Positions 25,160-32,459 are shown, numbered from the stretch's first letter. The stretch: 46,665 nt of DNA from Deltaproteobacteria bacterium (GCA_016219225.1 JACRBX010000071.1:1-46665); one strand, 5' to 3'. Numbers and translations: made by a program. The notes: generated by a model not told the origin, from the sequence alone.

Positions 25160-26059
25160 ATGGACCTTGTTTATACCTTATGCCCGCCGGCGGTGCTCTG
25201 CCAGATCTTTGTGGGCCTCAGCCGGACGACGATCCTTTTCATCGTCTCCTCGGGCTTAAGCCTTATCCTGGGGGTACTCCGGATTCCGAACGTCGCCCAC
25301 GGCTCGCTCTATATGATCGGCGCCTTTGTAGCCTTCACCATATCAAAGCTTTTCGGCGGCGGGAGCCTCGGTTTCTGGATGGCCCTCATCATCGCCCCCC
25401 TGATCGTGGCCCTCATCAGCTTCCTCTCCGAACGGGGGATCTTCCAGTACCTCTACGAGAGGGAGCACCTGATGCTCATCCTGCTCACCTTTGCCTTCTC
25501 CCTGGTTTTCGGGGACCTGGTAAAAATCATCTGGGGGGGCGAGTACAAGTCCGTACCCGTCCCCCAGGTCTTCCAGGGGTCAGTGGCCCTCTTCGGGGGA
25601 CTTCCCTTTCCTTTATACAATATCTTTCTCCTGATTGCCGGCCCTATCATCGCCGTGTCCCTCTGGCTCATGGTCAATAAAACCAAGATGGGTAAGATCG
25701 CCCGGGCGGCCGCCGTGGACCGGGAGATGGTCGGGGCCGTCGGCATCAACGTAAGCTGGATATTTGCGATGGTCTTCGTGATCGGTTGTTTTTTGGCCGG
25801 TTTGGGCGGAGTCCTGGTGGCCCCCACGGTGAGCGTCACCCTGGGTATGGATCATACCCTCATCATCGAAGCCTTCCTGATCGTCATCATGGGCGGTTTG
25901 GGCAACATCTGGGGTGCCCTCCTGGGGGCCCTCATCTTCGGACTTTCCCAATCTCTGGGCATCCTGATCTGGCCCAAGTTCGGCATCATCTTCCCCTATC
26001 TGGCAGTGGTCGTTGTGCTCCTGCTCAGACCCACGGGATTGCTCAAGTCTACCTGGTAG
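25160..26059 (+). CDS. livH: LIV ABC transporter permease LivH (system 2)
   Basis: The 299-residue membrane protein has about eight helices. It contains SSGLSLILGVLRIPNVAHGS in the first third, a RAAAVDREMVGAVGINVSW coupling loop and GGLGNIWGALLGALIFG near the end. ATG 25160 gives the usual N-terminus; no strong Shine-Dalgarno is visible immediately upstream. It forms the channel with LivM2. The gene ends 14 bases before livM2. Confidence 0.92.
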   Translation: MDLVYTLCPPAVLCQIFVGLSRTTILFIVSSGLSLILGVLRIPNVAHGSLYMIGAFVAFTISKLFGGGSLGFWMALIIAPLIVALISFLSERGIFQYLYEREHLMLILLTFAFSLVFGDLVKIIWGGEYKSVPVPQVFQGSVALFGGLPFPLYNIFLLIAGPIIAVSLWLMVNKTKMGKIARAAAVDREMVGAVGINVSWIFAMVFVIGCFLAGLGGVLVAPTVSVTLGMDHTLIIEAFLIVIMGGLGNIWGALLGALIFGLSQSLGILIWPKFGIIFPYLAVVVVLLLRPTGLLKSTW

Positions 26060-26073
26060 GAGGAGGCCTCTAA

Positions 26074-27096
26074 ATGAAAATGCGAATATCGAATAGCGAA
26101 TATCGAAGGCCGAAGGCCGAAGGGGAGATTCCTTTAAATTCCGAACTCCGAACACCGAACTCCGAACTCTTTTTTCTAACCAAGGCCGCGGTCTGGTTGA
26201 TCGCCGGACTGGCCCTCCTGTGCCTCGCCCCTCTTTTTTTGCCCAGGTTCTACATCTACCTGCTTTCGGTCATGCTCCTTTACGGGCTTCTGGCCTCCAG
26301 CAACAACCTGGCCCTGGGTTTCGGAGGGATCTACCAGCTCCACCATGCCGTCTTCTACGGGGTCGGGGCCTACGGGTCGGCCCTGATGATCGTCAAATCG
26401 GGGCTTTCGCCCTGGCTGGGCTTCCTTGTGGGGCCTCTGGTGGCCGCGGCCCTGGGGCTCGTCATGGGGGTGATCTGTATCCGCCTCTCCAAGCTCTACT
26501 TCGGCATGCTCCAGATCTCGCTGGGCTCCCTGGTCTGGGTCATCGTCTACCGCTGGTACTCCTTTACCGGGGGGGATGACGGCATCCACGGCATTACCGT
26601 GCCCGATCTGATTTCCACCGGTCAAGGGGCCTACTACTTTACCCTGACGGTCACCACCTTGTCCATGGTCGCCATGTATCGTGTCTTGAAATCGCCCTTC
26701 GGCAGCGCCCTCCAGGGCATACGGGACAACCCCGTCAGATCGGCCATGATCGGCATCAACGTCCGGAGACACCAGCTCCTGACCCTGGTGATCGTGGCCT
26801 TTTTTGCCGGGGTGGCCGGGACCCTCTTTGTCGTTGTAGACAATACGGTCTTCCCCGATATGCTTTTCTGGACCCTCTCCATGGAAGCGGTCATCATGTG
26901 CCTGTTAGGAGGTTGGCTCACCTTCCTGGGACCCATGCTCGGGGCCTCCCTGATCGTGGCCATCAGAACCTTCGTCAGCACCTATACGGTTTACTGGGCC
27001 CTGGTGCTGGGCATCATCTTTATGCTGGTCATCTTCTTCCTCCCCGACGGAGTCCTGGGGTGGGGGGAAAGCAAACTGAAACCGGCCAAGGAGTGA
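26074..27096 (+). CDS. livM: LIV ABC transporter permease LivM (system 2), with a repeat-derived N-terminus
   Basis: The 340-residue permease has about ten membrane segments, the NLALGFGGIYQLHHAVFYGV landmark and the coupling loop ALQGIRDNPVRSAMIGINV. Residues 1 to about 36 are not permease-like: they include SELRTPNSEL and are encoded by heptamer arrays (GAATATC/GAAGGCC, then CCGAACT). ATG 26074 has a strong GGAGGAGG site, so the repeat lies inside the translated region. Family members normally start close to the first helix (here from about residue 38). An internal TTG near 26197 is an alternative start but has no obvious ribosome site. Confidence 0.88.
   Translation: MKMRISNSEYRRPKAEGEIPLNSELRTPNSELFFLTKAAVWLIAGLALLCLAPLFLPRFYIYLLSVMLLYGLLASSNNLALGFGGIYQLHHAVFYGVGAYGSALMIVKSGLSPWLGFLVGPLVAAALGLVMGVICIRLSKLYFGMLQISLGSLVWVIVYRWYSFTGGDDGIHGITVPDLISTGQGAYYFTLTVTTLSMVAMYRVLKSPFGSALQGIRDNPVRSAMIGINVRRHQLLTLVIVAFFAGVAGTLFVVVDNTVFPDMLFWTLSMEAVIMCLLGGWLTFLGPMLGASLIVAIRTFVSTYTVYWALVLGIIFMLVIFFLPDGVLGWGESKLKPAKE
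26081..26172. repeat. Heptamer repeats within the livM2 coding region
   Basis: GAATATC GAATAGC GAATATC GAAGGCC GAAGGCC comes first, then at 26140-26172 CCGAACT CCGAACA CCGAACT CCGAACT. The second block is identical over 33 bases to the spacer at 32329-32361 in the toxin-antitoxin island. Confidence 0.9.
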
Positions 27097-27099
27097 GCG

Positions 27100-27849
27100 A
27101 TGTTACGCGTCGAGTCCTTATCGAAAGCCTTTGACGGCTTCCAGGCCGTTTTCAAGACCAACTTGCAGGTCAATCAGGGGGAGATCGTGGCCGTTATCGG
27201 TCCCAACGGGGCCGGTAAGACGACCCTGTTCAACCTCATTTCGGGCATCATCAAGCCCGATTCCGGCCGGGTCCTTTTTAAAGACGAAGACATTACCGGG
27301 CTTCCTCCCCATAAGATCTGCCGCAAGCGCCTGTCAAGGTCCTTTCAGGTCGTCAACGTCTTCCAGCGGCTGTCGGTTTTTGAAAACGTTCAGATCGCCG
27401 TCCTGTCCAGGGAGCGGAAGACCTGGAACCTTTTCACCCCCTCATCCAAACTGGTCCAGGAAGAGACCAACCGCATCCTGGAGGACGTTGGACTTTTGGA
27501 AAAGAAAAACCGCACCACGGCCCTGCTCTCCCATGGAGACCGGAAGGTCCTGGAGATTGCCATGGCCCTGGGGGGGAATCCCGAGTTCCTGATCCTCGAT
27601 GAGCCGACGGCCGGCATGGCCCCGGAGGAAACCGCGCGGTGCATCGCACTCATCAGGGACATTTCCAAGAAGCTGGGGTTGACTATTTTATTCTGCGAGC
27701 ATGATATGGAGATCGTCTTCGGGATCGCCGACCGGATCATGGTCATGGTCAGGGGGACGCCCATCATCCAGGGCACCTGTGAGGAAGTGCGCTGCAACCA
27801 AGCGGTCCAGGACGCCTATCTCGGGGGAGACGACGGATGCTTGATGTAA
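27100..27849 (+). CDS. livG: LIV ABC transporter ATP-binding protein LivG (system 2)
   Basis: The 249-residue ATPase has Walker A GPNGAGKT (about 34-41), a diverged signature LSHGDRKVLEIAMAL, Walker B FLILDEPTAGM and a CEHDMEIV switch. It starts 3 bases after livM2 stops, and its end overlaps livF2 by 13 bases. It lacks the long insert seen in LivG of system 1, so the two systems are not recent copies of each other. Confidence 0.92.
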   Translation: MLRVESLSKAFDGFQAVFKTNLQVNQGEIVAVIGPNGAGKTTLFNLISGIIKPDSGRVLFKDEDITGLPPHKICRKRLSRSFQVVNVFQRLSVFENVQIAVLSRERKTWNLFTPSSKLVQEETNRILEDVGLLEKKNRTTALLSHGDRKVLEIAMALGGNPEFLILDEPTAGMAPEETARCIALIRDISKKLGLTILFCEHDMEIVFGIADRIMVMVRGTPIIQGTCEEVRCNQAVQDAYLGGDDGCLM

Positions 27850-28526
27850 AGAATATCCATACCTATTACGGCCTGAGTCACATCCTTTTTGATATATCGC
27901 TCACAGTCTCCAAAGGAGAGGTGGTGGGACTTTTGGGCAGAAACGGCGCCGGCAAGAGCACCACCATGCGGAGCATCATGGGTCTTACCCCTCCCCGGGA
28001 CGGGACCGTCTCTTTCAAGGGAGAAGACCTGAGGGGCGTAAAACCCTATGCCCTCTTCCGCAAAGGCATCGGCTATGTGCCGGACGACCGGCGGGTCTTC
28101 GCAGATTTGTCGGTGGATGACAATCTGGAGATCGTCCACTCCCGCTCTCCCCAATGGACCAAGGAGCGGGTTTACGGCCTCTTTCCGGCCCTCCGGGAGA
28201 TCCGGGCCAGACGGGCCGGCCACCTTTCCGGAGGCGAGCAGCAGATGCTGACCATTGCCCGGGCCCTTATGGGCAGCCCCGACCTCCTCCTCCTGGATGA
28301 GCCCACCGAGGGTCTGGCTCCCCTCATCGTCAAAAATCTGGAGGAGCAAATCCTGCGGCTCAAAGAGGCCGGTATCTCGATCCTCCTCTCCGAACAGAAC
28401 ATCCGGTCGGCCCTGAAGATGATCAGCCGCGCCTACGTGATCGACAACGGTCACATCCGCTTCGAAGGCACCGTGGCCCAACTCGAAGCCGATGAAGAGG
28501 TCAAGAAAAAGTATCTGATGGTGTGA
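27837..28526 (+). CDS. livF: LIV ABC transporter ATP-binding protein LivF (system 2)
   Basis: The 229-residue ATPase has Walker A GRNGAGKS (about 34-41), signature LSGGEQQMLTIARALMG, Walker B LLLLDEPTEGLAP and LSEQN switch. It completes the second five-gene LIV operon. ATG 27837 lies inside the livG2 end, which implies coupled translation. Length is normal for LivF. A cluster of palindromes lies about 70 bases downstream. Confidence 0.92.
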   Translation: MLDVKNIHTYYGLSHILFDISLTVSKGEVVGLLGRNGAGKSTTMRSIMGLTPPRDGTVSFKGEDLRGVKPYALFRKGIGYVPDDRRVFADLSVDDNLEIVHSRSPQWTKERVYGLFPALREIRARRAGHLSGGEQQMLTIARALMGSPDLLLLDEPTEGLAPLIVKNLEEQILRLKEAGISILLSEQNIRSALKMISRAYVIDNGHIRFEGTVAQLEADEEVKKKYLMV

Positions 28527-28598
28527 GAAAGAATTTCCTTAAGGGAATGGAAAACGATTGATAAGATGGCGTCGAACATCTTCTTCGACAATCTGCCT

Positions 28599-28749
28599 GT
28601 TAAAATAGTTAAAATAGGTCAGGCATCCTGTTAAAATAGGTCAGGCATCCTGCCTGACAATAGTCCGATCGGCCGAAGGCCGATGGTATTGAAACCATTA
28701 AACAGTTAGCCCCGCCCGGGCGGGGCTGACCCTATTGACTGTTAATTCT
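28599..28749. repeat. Cluster of direct repeats and nested palindromes
   Basis: Two copies of a 22-base unit (GTTAAAATAGG plus TCAGGCATCCT) start at 28608 and 28630. GTCAGGCA/TGCCTGAC arms form a hairpin at 28640-28658. ATCGGCC/GGCCGAT arms with a GAA loop form a second. GCCCCGCCC/GGGCGGGGC is a perfect palindrome inside outer arms AACAGT/ACTGTT. It may be a processed or terminator-like RNA structure or a repeat-element relic. Confidence 0.7.
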
Positions 28750-28868
28750 ACACAACTTAGACTTTCGAAAAAACCTCCTCATAGACCGAAATCTCAAATA
28801 GTTTTGGTTAGATCATCTGCCATGAAGAGTCCCCCCAGGTCAAATCGGCTTTCTTGTTTTAGGCTAAG

Positions 28869-28890
28869 GCGAATGGGATCACCCATTTGC
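28869..28890 (-). repeat. Left inverted repeat flanking higBA
   Basis: Its reverse complement, GCAAATGGGTGATCCCATTC plus GC, matches 29584-29605 at 20 of 22 bases in inverted orientation. The higBA pair lies exactly between them. Confidence 0.6.
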
Positions 28891-28918
28891 CACTCAAGAG
28901 CCCTCTGCGGCCCTCCGT

Positions 28919-29233
28919 CTATGACTGAGCGTGAAGCACCTGTAGAGAGAGCGGTTTTACCATTTGCCAATCATCCGATGCGTGCGCTGCCTCCCACAAA
29001 TCGTAATTCTTTTGTAGATTAAACCAAAGATCAGGGGTCGTTTCAAAGGCTCGGGACAAGCGAAGTGCCATATCCGGAGTAACAGCGCCTCGTTCATTGA
29101 TAATTTTTGATAACGTTTTTCTCGAAACGCCGAGAGTCGAGGACAATTCGCTGATCGTCAGGGATAATGGTTTTAAGTAATCTTCTTTTATAATCTTCCC
29201 CGGGTGGGTTGGTTTTCTTTCGATTTTCCTCAT
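28919..29233 (-). CDS. higA: HigA-type XRE antitoxin
   Basis: The 104-residue protein has the HigA/VapI opening THPGKIIKEDYLKPL and a helix-turn-helix (about 22-60: LSSTLGVSRKTLSKIINERG), then FETTPDLWFNLQKNYDLW as in HigA antitoxins. It neutralises HigB and represses the pair. ATG 29233 is preferred to an in-frame TTG at 29248. HigB's stop lies 12 bases upstream. The C-terminus is slightly extended (HASDDWQMVKPLSLQVLHAQS region). Confidence 0.9.
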   Translation of the reverse strand: MRKIERKPTHPGKIIKEDYLKPLSLTISELSSTLGVSRKTLSKIINERGAVTPDMALRLSRAFETTPDLWFNLQKNYDLWEAAHASDDWQMVKPLSLQVLHAQS

Positions 29234-29244
29234 GCCTTTACCTC

Positions 29245-29523
29245 TCAATGATAATCGTTGTAATCAACTAGATAGACATCGCCGCCTCTGAACTCAAAAA
29301 AAAGCCTCCAGTTACCGGATACTTTTACAGCATAGTGCTCTTTTTTGTCTCCCATCAACTTGTGCAGGTTAGAACCAGGATAATTCATATCTTTTAATTC
29401 ATTGGCGGAATTTAATCTATCAAGAATTCTCTCAAGTCGGTCCGCATGTTCAGGCTTTATACCTTTCTTCTTTCCCGTATAAAAGAAATCCTCAAGACCT
29501 TTATGCTTAAATGACTTAATCAT
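29245..29523 (-). CDS. higB: HigB-type RelE-family mRNA interferase toxin
   Basis: The 92-residue toxin of the RelE/HigB fold starts at ATG 29523 (MIKSFKHKGLEDFF). It has HADRLERILDRLNSA in the helical part and NWRLFFEF with a C-terminal VYLVDYNDYH, the usual HigB ending. It would cleave translated mRNA at the ribosome. The open frame continues upstream but crosses the promoter, so the longer form is not used. Toxin precedes antitoxin, the standard order for higBA. The promoter indicates an almost leaderless transcript. Confidence 0.9.
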   Translation of the reverse strand: MIKSFKHKGLEDFFYTGKKKGIKPEHADRLERILDRLNSANELKDMNYPGSNLHKLMGDKKEHYAVKVSGNWRLFFEFRGGDVYLVDYNDYH

Positions 29524-29530
29524 GATCAAA

Positions 29531-29559
29531 ATGTAACCTGATCGGTTACGCTTTGTCAA
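29531..29559 (-). promoter_or_regulatory. higBA promoter with palindromic operator
   Basis: On the minus strand TTGACA (29559-29554) and TTACAT (29536-29531) are separated by 17 bases. GTAACC-GATCA-GGTTAC (29533-29549) is a perfect inverted repeat covering the spacer and the -10, fitting autorepression by HigA. The ATG at 29523 is only 8 bases beyond the -10. Confidence 0.75.
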
Positions 29560-29583
29560 GAAAGAAATTACGATTTTCCGGAA

Positions 29584-29605
29584 GCAAATGGGTGACCCCA
29601 ATCGC
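29584..29605 (+). repeat. Right inverted repeat flanking higBA
   Basis: It matches the reverse complement of 28869-28890 at 20 of 22 positions, so the higBA module with its promoter is enclosed by an inverted pair about 0.7 kb apart. Confidence 0.6.
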
Positions 29606-30086
29606 CGAACGTGGTGGGGAGTCCTGCACGGTGGAAGGGTCTGGGTGCTTGATCTGGGTCGGACCTAATGCCATTAACTTAAGGAATAATACAACAATTT
29701 AAACATGTTATTTTTTATGACTTTTTTGAAATCGGCCCCTTGTCTAACCTTAAGGAAAAATTCTATGCCCACACCTGTTGTCCAAGAGATCGGTGGGGTC
29801 CAGAAAAGCGTAGAAGAATAAACGCTATCCCCGGACCCAACTCGGCTTTGGTTGATCTTCCCGTTTTTCGAAATTTCGTTAAATTAATGATTTGAAATCT
29901 GACATCAAAATATGGCAGAATAAAAAGACTTGAAGTAGCTAAAGGAAGTCGGTTCAACAACCGATCGAAACCAGGGCGCTTTCTGGAAATCCTGGTTTAT
30001 GACCCGTGGCCGACGGGACGAGGAACAGTACTGGAAGGGAAACCGCCCGGACCGAGCCAGTTGGGATAAAGGAAGAAAGGAGAATC

Positions 30087-30410
30087 ATGATGAATATCCT
30101 TGAAAAGGTAAAATTACTGGAAAAGGTTATTGCCGTGGATGTCACAACCATCGATCCGGTGCTGGAACTGGCCATTGAAAAATTATTGAAACGCGAAGCC
30201 CCGCGGATGGATGAATTAAAACAACGGTTGTTAAAACAGGAATCCGAATTTGAAAAAAAATACGGGCTGAACTCGGAAGAATTCTACAGACGTTATGAAA
30301 AGGGGATAATGGGTGACGACATGGATTATGTGGAATGGTCGGCGACCATTGACATGCTTACCGGTCTTAAAAAACGGTTGTCGCTGCTCCAACAGGAATC
30401 ACCGCAATGA
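30087..30410 (+). CDS. Putative antitoxin partner of a TumE-like (DUF6516) toxin
   Basis: The 107-residue, highly charged helical protein starts MMNILEKVKLLEK with AAGGAG 7 bases upstream. The middle has EFEKKYGLNSEEFYRRYEKG and the end MDYVEWSATIDMLTGLKKRL. I recognise this arrangement as the usual companion encoded just before DUF6516/TumE-family toxins. Its stop overlaps the start of the toxin remnant (ATGA). It is probably intact although its toxin is not. Naming it an antitoxin rests on gene order and my memory of the family. Confidence 0.65.
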   Translation: MMNILEKVKLLEKVIAVDVTTIDPVLELAIEKLLKREAPRMDELKQRLLKQESEFEKKYGLNSEEFYRRYEKGIMGDDMDYVEWSATIDMLTGLKKRLSLLQQESPQ

Positions 30411-30657
30411 ATGACAGGATTCGCAGCTATTTCGACGAGATCGAAGCCCGGCTGATTGAATGTCCTGCCATTCTCGATTATCAAATCACCCGCAAGGAAA
30501 GCTTGTCAAACGATTGGATAATGCACCCCATTATATAGATTTGCCTTATGCGCCGCATCATCTTCATACAGGCGCCGGTCATGTCGAAGGTTTTTCAGGA
30601 AACCCGGATATCTTGGCCTTCATTGACGACATGGAAAGGACCCTTATCAGGAAATGA
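30407..30657 (+). pseudogene. TumE-family (DUF6516) toxin, internally deleted and frameshifted
   Basis: Frame A (30407-30538) begins MNDRIRSYFDEIEARLIE and reaches YQITRKES, the TumE-type N-terminus, then stops after a nonsense tail. From about 30497 another frame reads GKLVKRLDNAPHYIDLPYAP and HHLHTGAGHVE to DDMERTLIRK, the TumE-type C-terminus. Roughly 30 or more central residues and the reading frame have been lost between the two ends. The product is almost certainly inactive. It overlaps the upstream antitoxin-like gene and sits in the toxin-antitoxin island. Confidence 0.75.
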
Positions 30658-30739
30658 ACGCTCTTCCCGCAAGCCCAAACTCTGCTTCGGGTATTCCATC
30701 AATTCTCAAACCGACTGGTCTTTTAGAGAAATTTGAAAA

Positions 30740-31261
30740 ATGAACAGCGAATACCTCCTTTTCCTGGGTCTTTATCTGCTCGGCCTGCTCATCCGCGCCG
30801 GCTATGAGATCCTTAAAAAGGCCGGGCGGGTCCAGCCGAAAAATAAATGGGCCTTTGCCCTGGTCTTTGCGGCCATGTGCCTCCTGTGGGCCAGTTGGTT
30901 CAATTTACCTCCTTTGGATCCATTCCGTGTTACCCTGCCCGACCCGGTACGCTGGATTGGTTATGGGGTATTGATGGTGGGTTTTGGTCTGGCCATCTGG
31001 GCTTTTCTGCAGTTGAGGGGCCTGGAAAATATCAGCCGTCTGGTCACCACCGGCCTCTTTTCCCGGATACGCCATCCCATGTATGCCGGATTCATCCTCT
31101 GGATTCTGGGCTGGGTGATGGTCCACGGCGCGCTCTTCAGCCTGGTCTTTGGGGCAATAGGCATCGGGAACATCCTTTACTGGCGGCTCCTGGAGGAAAA
31201 AGATCTGGAAACCCGTTACGGCGAAGACTACCGGAGATATCGAAAAGGAACCTGGTTCTAA
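30740..31261 (+). CDS. Isoprenylcysteine carboxyl methyltransferase family (ICMT/PEMT-like) membrane protein
   Basis: The 173-residue protein has about five membrane helices and the conserved C-terminal SAM-binding part: LVTTGLFSRIRHPMYAGFIL (about 102-121) and the acidic LLEEKDLETRYGEDYRRYRK (about 149-168). Bacterial members methylate lipids or small thiols or amines; the substrate is not predictable. It is the only non-toxin-antitoxin gene inside the island. A 28-codon ORF (30654-30740) ends at its ATG and may couple translation. Confidence 0.85.
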   Translation: MNSEYLLFLGLYLLGLLIRAGYEILKKAGRVQPKNKWAFALVFAAMCLLWASWFNLPPLDPFRVTLPDPVRWIGYGVLMVGFGLAIWAFLQLRGLENISRLVTTGLFSRIRHPMYAGFILWILGWVMVHGALFSLVFGAIGIGNILYWRLLEEKDLETRYGEDYRRYRKGTWF

Positions 31262-31304
31262 CCACCGGACGCCCACAAGCAAGCCATTTCCCGGAAAGGA
31301 GCCC

Positions 31305-31370
31305 CCGCGAAGCCCCTTGAGTCCCAAAGGGACGATCCTCCCGCGAAGCCCCTTGAGTCCCAAAGGGACG
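31305..31370. repeat. Tandem 30-bp duplication with hairpin core
   Basis: Two identical 30-base copies start at 31305 and 31341, 36 bases apart. Each holds GTCCCAAAGGGAC, a small hairpin. A diverged version (AGTCCTACGGGGCACT) lies at about 32262-32280 after vapC. Confidence 0.75.
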
Positions 31371-31403
31371 CTCTTCTTATCCCTTTCGTCTTTTTCCACT
31401 CTC

Positions 31404-31454
31404 CGAACTCCGAACTTCTTTCCCCTCCCCCCCTCTGAGCTTTGAGCTTAGACC
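31404..31454. repeat. Heptamer spacer before the RHH-vapC module
   Basis: CTCCGAA CTCCGAA CTTC, then a C-rich run, then CTTTGAG CTTAGAC, leads into TTGACT of the promoter. Confidence 0.7.
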
Positions 31455-31470
31455 CTGCTGAGGGATTTTC

Positions 31471-31501
31471 TTGACTTCTAAAATTATGGCATTATAATGC
31501 C
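31471..31501 (+). promoter_or_regulatory. RHH-vapC promoter with palindromic operator
   Basis: TTGACT (31471-31476) and TATAAT (31493-31498) are separated by 16 bases. GGCATTATAATGCC (31488-31501) is a perfect 14-base palindrome over the -10, a likely site for the ribbon-helix-helix antitoxin. The leader to the ATG is about 30 bases. Confidence 0.75.
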
Positions 31502-31533
31502 GTTATTATGATGACTTTAAGGCGAAAAAGGTC

Positions 31534-31794
31534 ATGAAATCCCGAACCATGGTTTATCTTGAAGTTGAACAGCTTCAATCCCTGCAAAAGGAGGCCAGAT
31601 CTCAAAGAATTTCCTTGGCCGAACTGATGCGGCGTTTGGTGAAGGAACATCTTACTAAGGAACGAGGAGTACCGGCGGCCCCCAAAGAAGCCTATCTCAA
31701 AATTGTCGGATTAGGGGCAAGCGGGAAAAAAGACATTTCAGGAAACCACGATCGTTATCTGGGGAAGGCCATCCTCCGTGAGCATACTCGTTGA
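31534..31794 (+). CDS. vapB: Ribbon-helix-helix antitoxin (VapB-like)
   Basis: The 86-residue protein has an N-terminal MetJ/Arc-type ribbon-helix-helix (RTMVYLEVEQLQSLQKEAR followed by ISLAELMRRLVKEHL, residues 3-42) and a flexible tail with a conserved-looking ENHDRYLGKAI-type ending (GNHDRYLGKAI) that would block the VapC active site. It overlaps vapC by 17 bases. It likely represses its own promoter through the palindrome at 31488-31501. Confidence 0.85.
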   Translation: MKSRTMVYLEVEQLQSLQKEARSQRISLAELMRRLVKEHLTKERGVPAAPKEAYLKIVGLGASGKKDISGNHDRYLGKAILREHTR

Positions 31795-32200
31795 TACCGG
31801 GGCCTGGTATGCCATCGTTGATACTTCGGACCGCCATCATAAAGAAGCCAAGCGCTTTTATAGTGAACAGGTTTCAAAGGCCCCTTTTATAACTACCGAC
31901 CTGATCTTGGCCGAAACATGGACCTTAATCAACTCCCATATCGGCCGATCCGCTGCCAGAACATTCTGGGAAACCTTGAGAGAAACAAGAATCCCCATCT
32001 TAACCATCGAACCGGTTGATCTGGAAGCCGCCTGGAGGATTGGCCGGGATTTTTCCGATCAAACTTTCAGCCTGGTGGATTGTTGCACCTTCGCCGTCAT
32101 GGAAAGGATGGGGACTTCGGAAGCCTTCACCTTCGACGCCCATTTTTTAACTTACCGATACGGTCCTACGCGGCAGCGTGTCTTTCGATGTTCTCCTTAG
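31778..32200 (+). CDS. vapC: VapC-type PIN-domain ribonuclease toxin
   Basis: The 140-residue PIN-domain protein has the acidic metal-binding set in place: Asp6 (LVDTGAW), Glu46 (LILAETWTL), Asp101 (SLVDCCTF) and Asp120 (FTFDAHF). It would cleave tRNA or rRNA with magnesium. It begins inside the antitoxin gene. All catalytic residues are present, so this pair is probably functional. Confidence 0.92.
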   Translation: MSILVDTGAWYAIVDTSDRHHKEAKRFYSEQVSKAPFITTDLILAETWTLINSHIGRSAARTFWETLRETRIPILTIEPVDLEAAWRIGRDFSDQTFSLVDCCTFAVMERMGTSEAFTFDAHFLTYRYGPTRQRVFRCSP

Positions 32201-32290
32201 CCCTGTCTCCTTTTTGAACTCAAGCCGCCCCGGCGAACGATCCTCAAGAGCAGTGCTCCTCAAGTCCTACGGGGCACTCTTCTATCTTTC

Positions 32291-32361
32291 TTTGAGCTTT
32301 CAGCCCCTCGCCTTTTCCTTTCTTTTTCTCCGAACTCCGAACACCGAACTCCGAACTCTTT
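32291..32361. repeat. Composite spacer with heptamers after vapC
   Basis: TTTGAGC TTTCAGC, then CCCTCGCC and a CTTTT-rich run, then CCGAACT CCGAACA CCGAACT CCGAACT. The last 33 bases (32329-32361) are identical to 26140-26172 in livM2. Confidence 0.85.
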
Positions 32362-32424
32362 ATTTTGATTACGATTCCCAACACAGGAAAAAGAAAATTC
32401 CCCTCTCTGAATTCATATAATTAC

Positions 32425-32453
32425 TTGACATTGGTTAACATGTAAGTTAACAT
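32425..32453 (+). promoter_or_regulatory. Promoter of the Gp49-like toxin / XRE pair
   Basis: TTGACA (32425-32430) and TAACAT (32448-32453) are 17 bases apart. Two GTTAAC sites (32434-32439 and 32446-32451), 12 bases apart, form the probable operator. The ATG at 32460 is 7 bases after the -10, so the transcript should be leaderless. Confidence 0.75.
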
Positions 32454-32459
32454 TTTCTT

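Larger units (their letters stand above)
28527..28918. other. Structured intergenic region after LIV operon 2
   Basis: These 392 bases hold a direct repeat, several palindromes (28599-28749, separate entry) and the left member of an inverted repeat that flanks higBA (28869-28890). Open frames here on either strand show no family features. A minus-strand frame over about 28930-28810 reads MGDPIRLSLKQES and FDLGGLFMADDLTKTI but lacks a start context, and I could not identify it. Confidence 0.5.
29524..30086. other. Gap between higBA and the TumE-like module
   Basis: These 563 bases contain the higBA promoter, the right inverted repeat (29584-29605) and no convincing gene. A 25-codon plus frame from about 29590 (MGDPNRRTWWGV) shares MGDP with the inverted copy but has no known domain. 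The 29680-29960 stretch is AT-rich with no structure I can name. Confidence 0.5.

Noticed and set aside
25084-25680. 198-codon ORF over livH2
   Set aside because: It is an Arg/Pro/Gly-rich shadow frame of livH2, which has clear family motifs.
28735-29022. 95-codon plus-strand ORF
   Set aside because: It overlaps higA antisense, has no domain-like composition and no ribosome site.
30654-30742. 28-codon ORF between the TumE-like remnant and the ICMT gene
   Set aside because: It could couple translation, but it has no homology I recognise and no ribosome site of its own; it is mentioned only under the ICMT gene.
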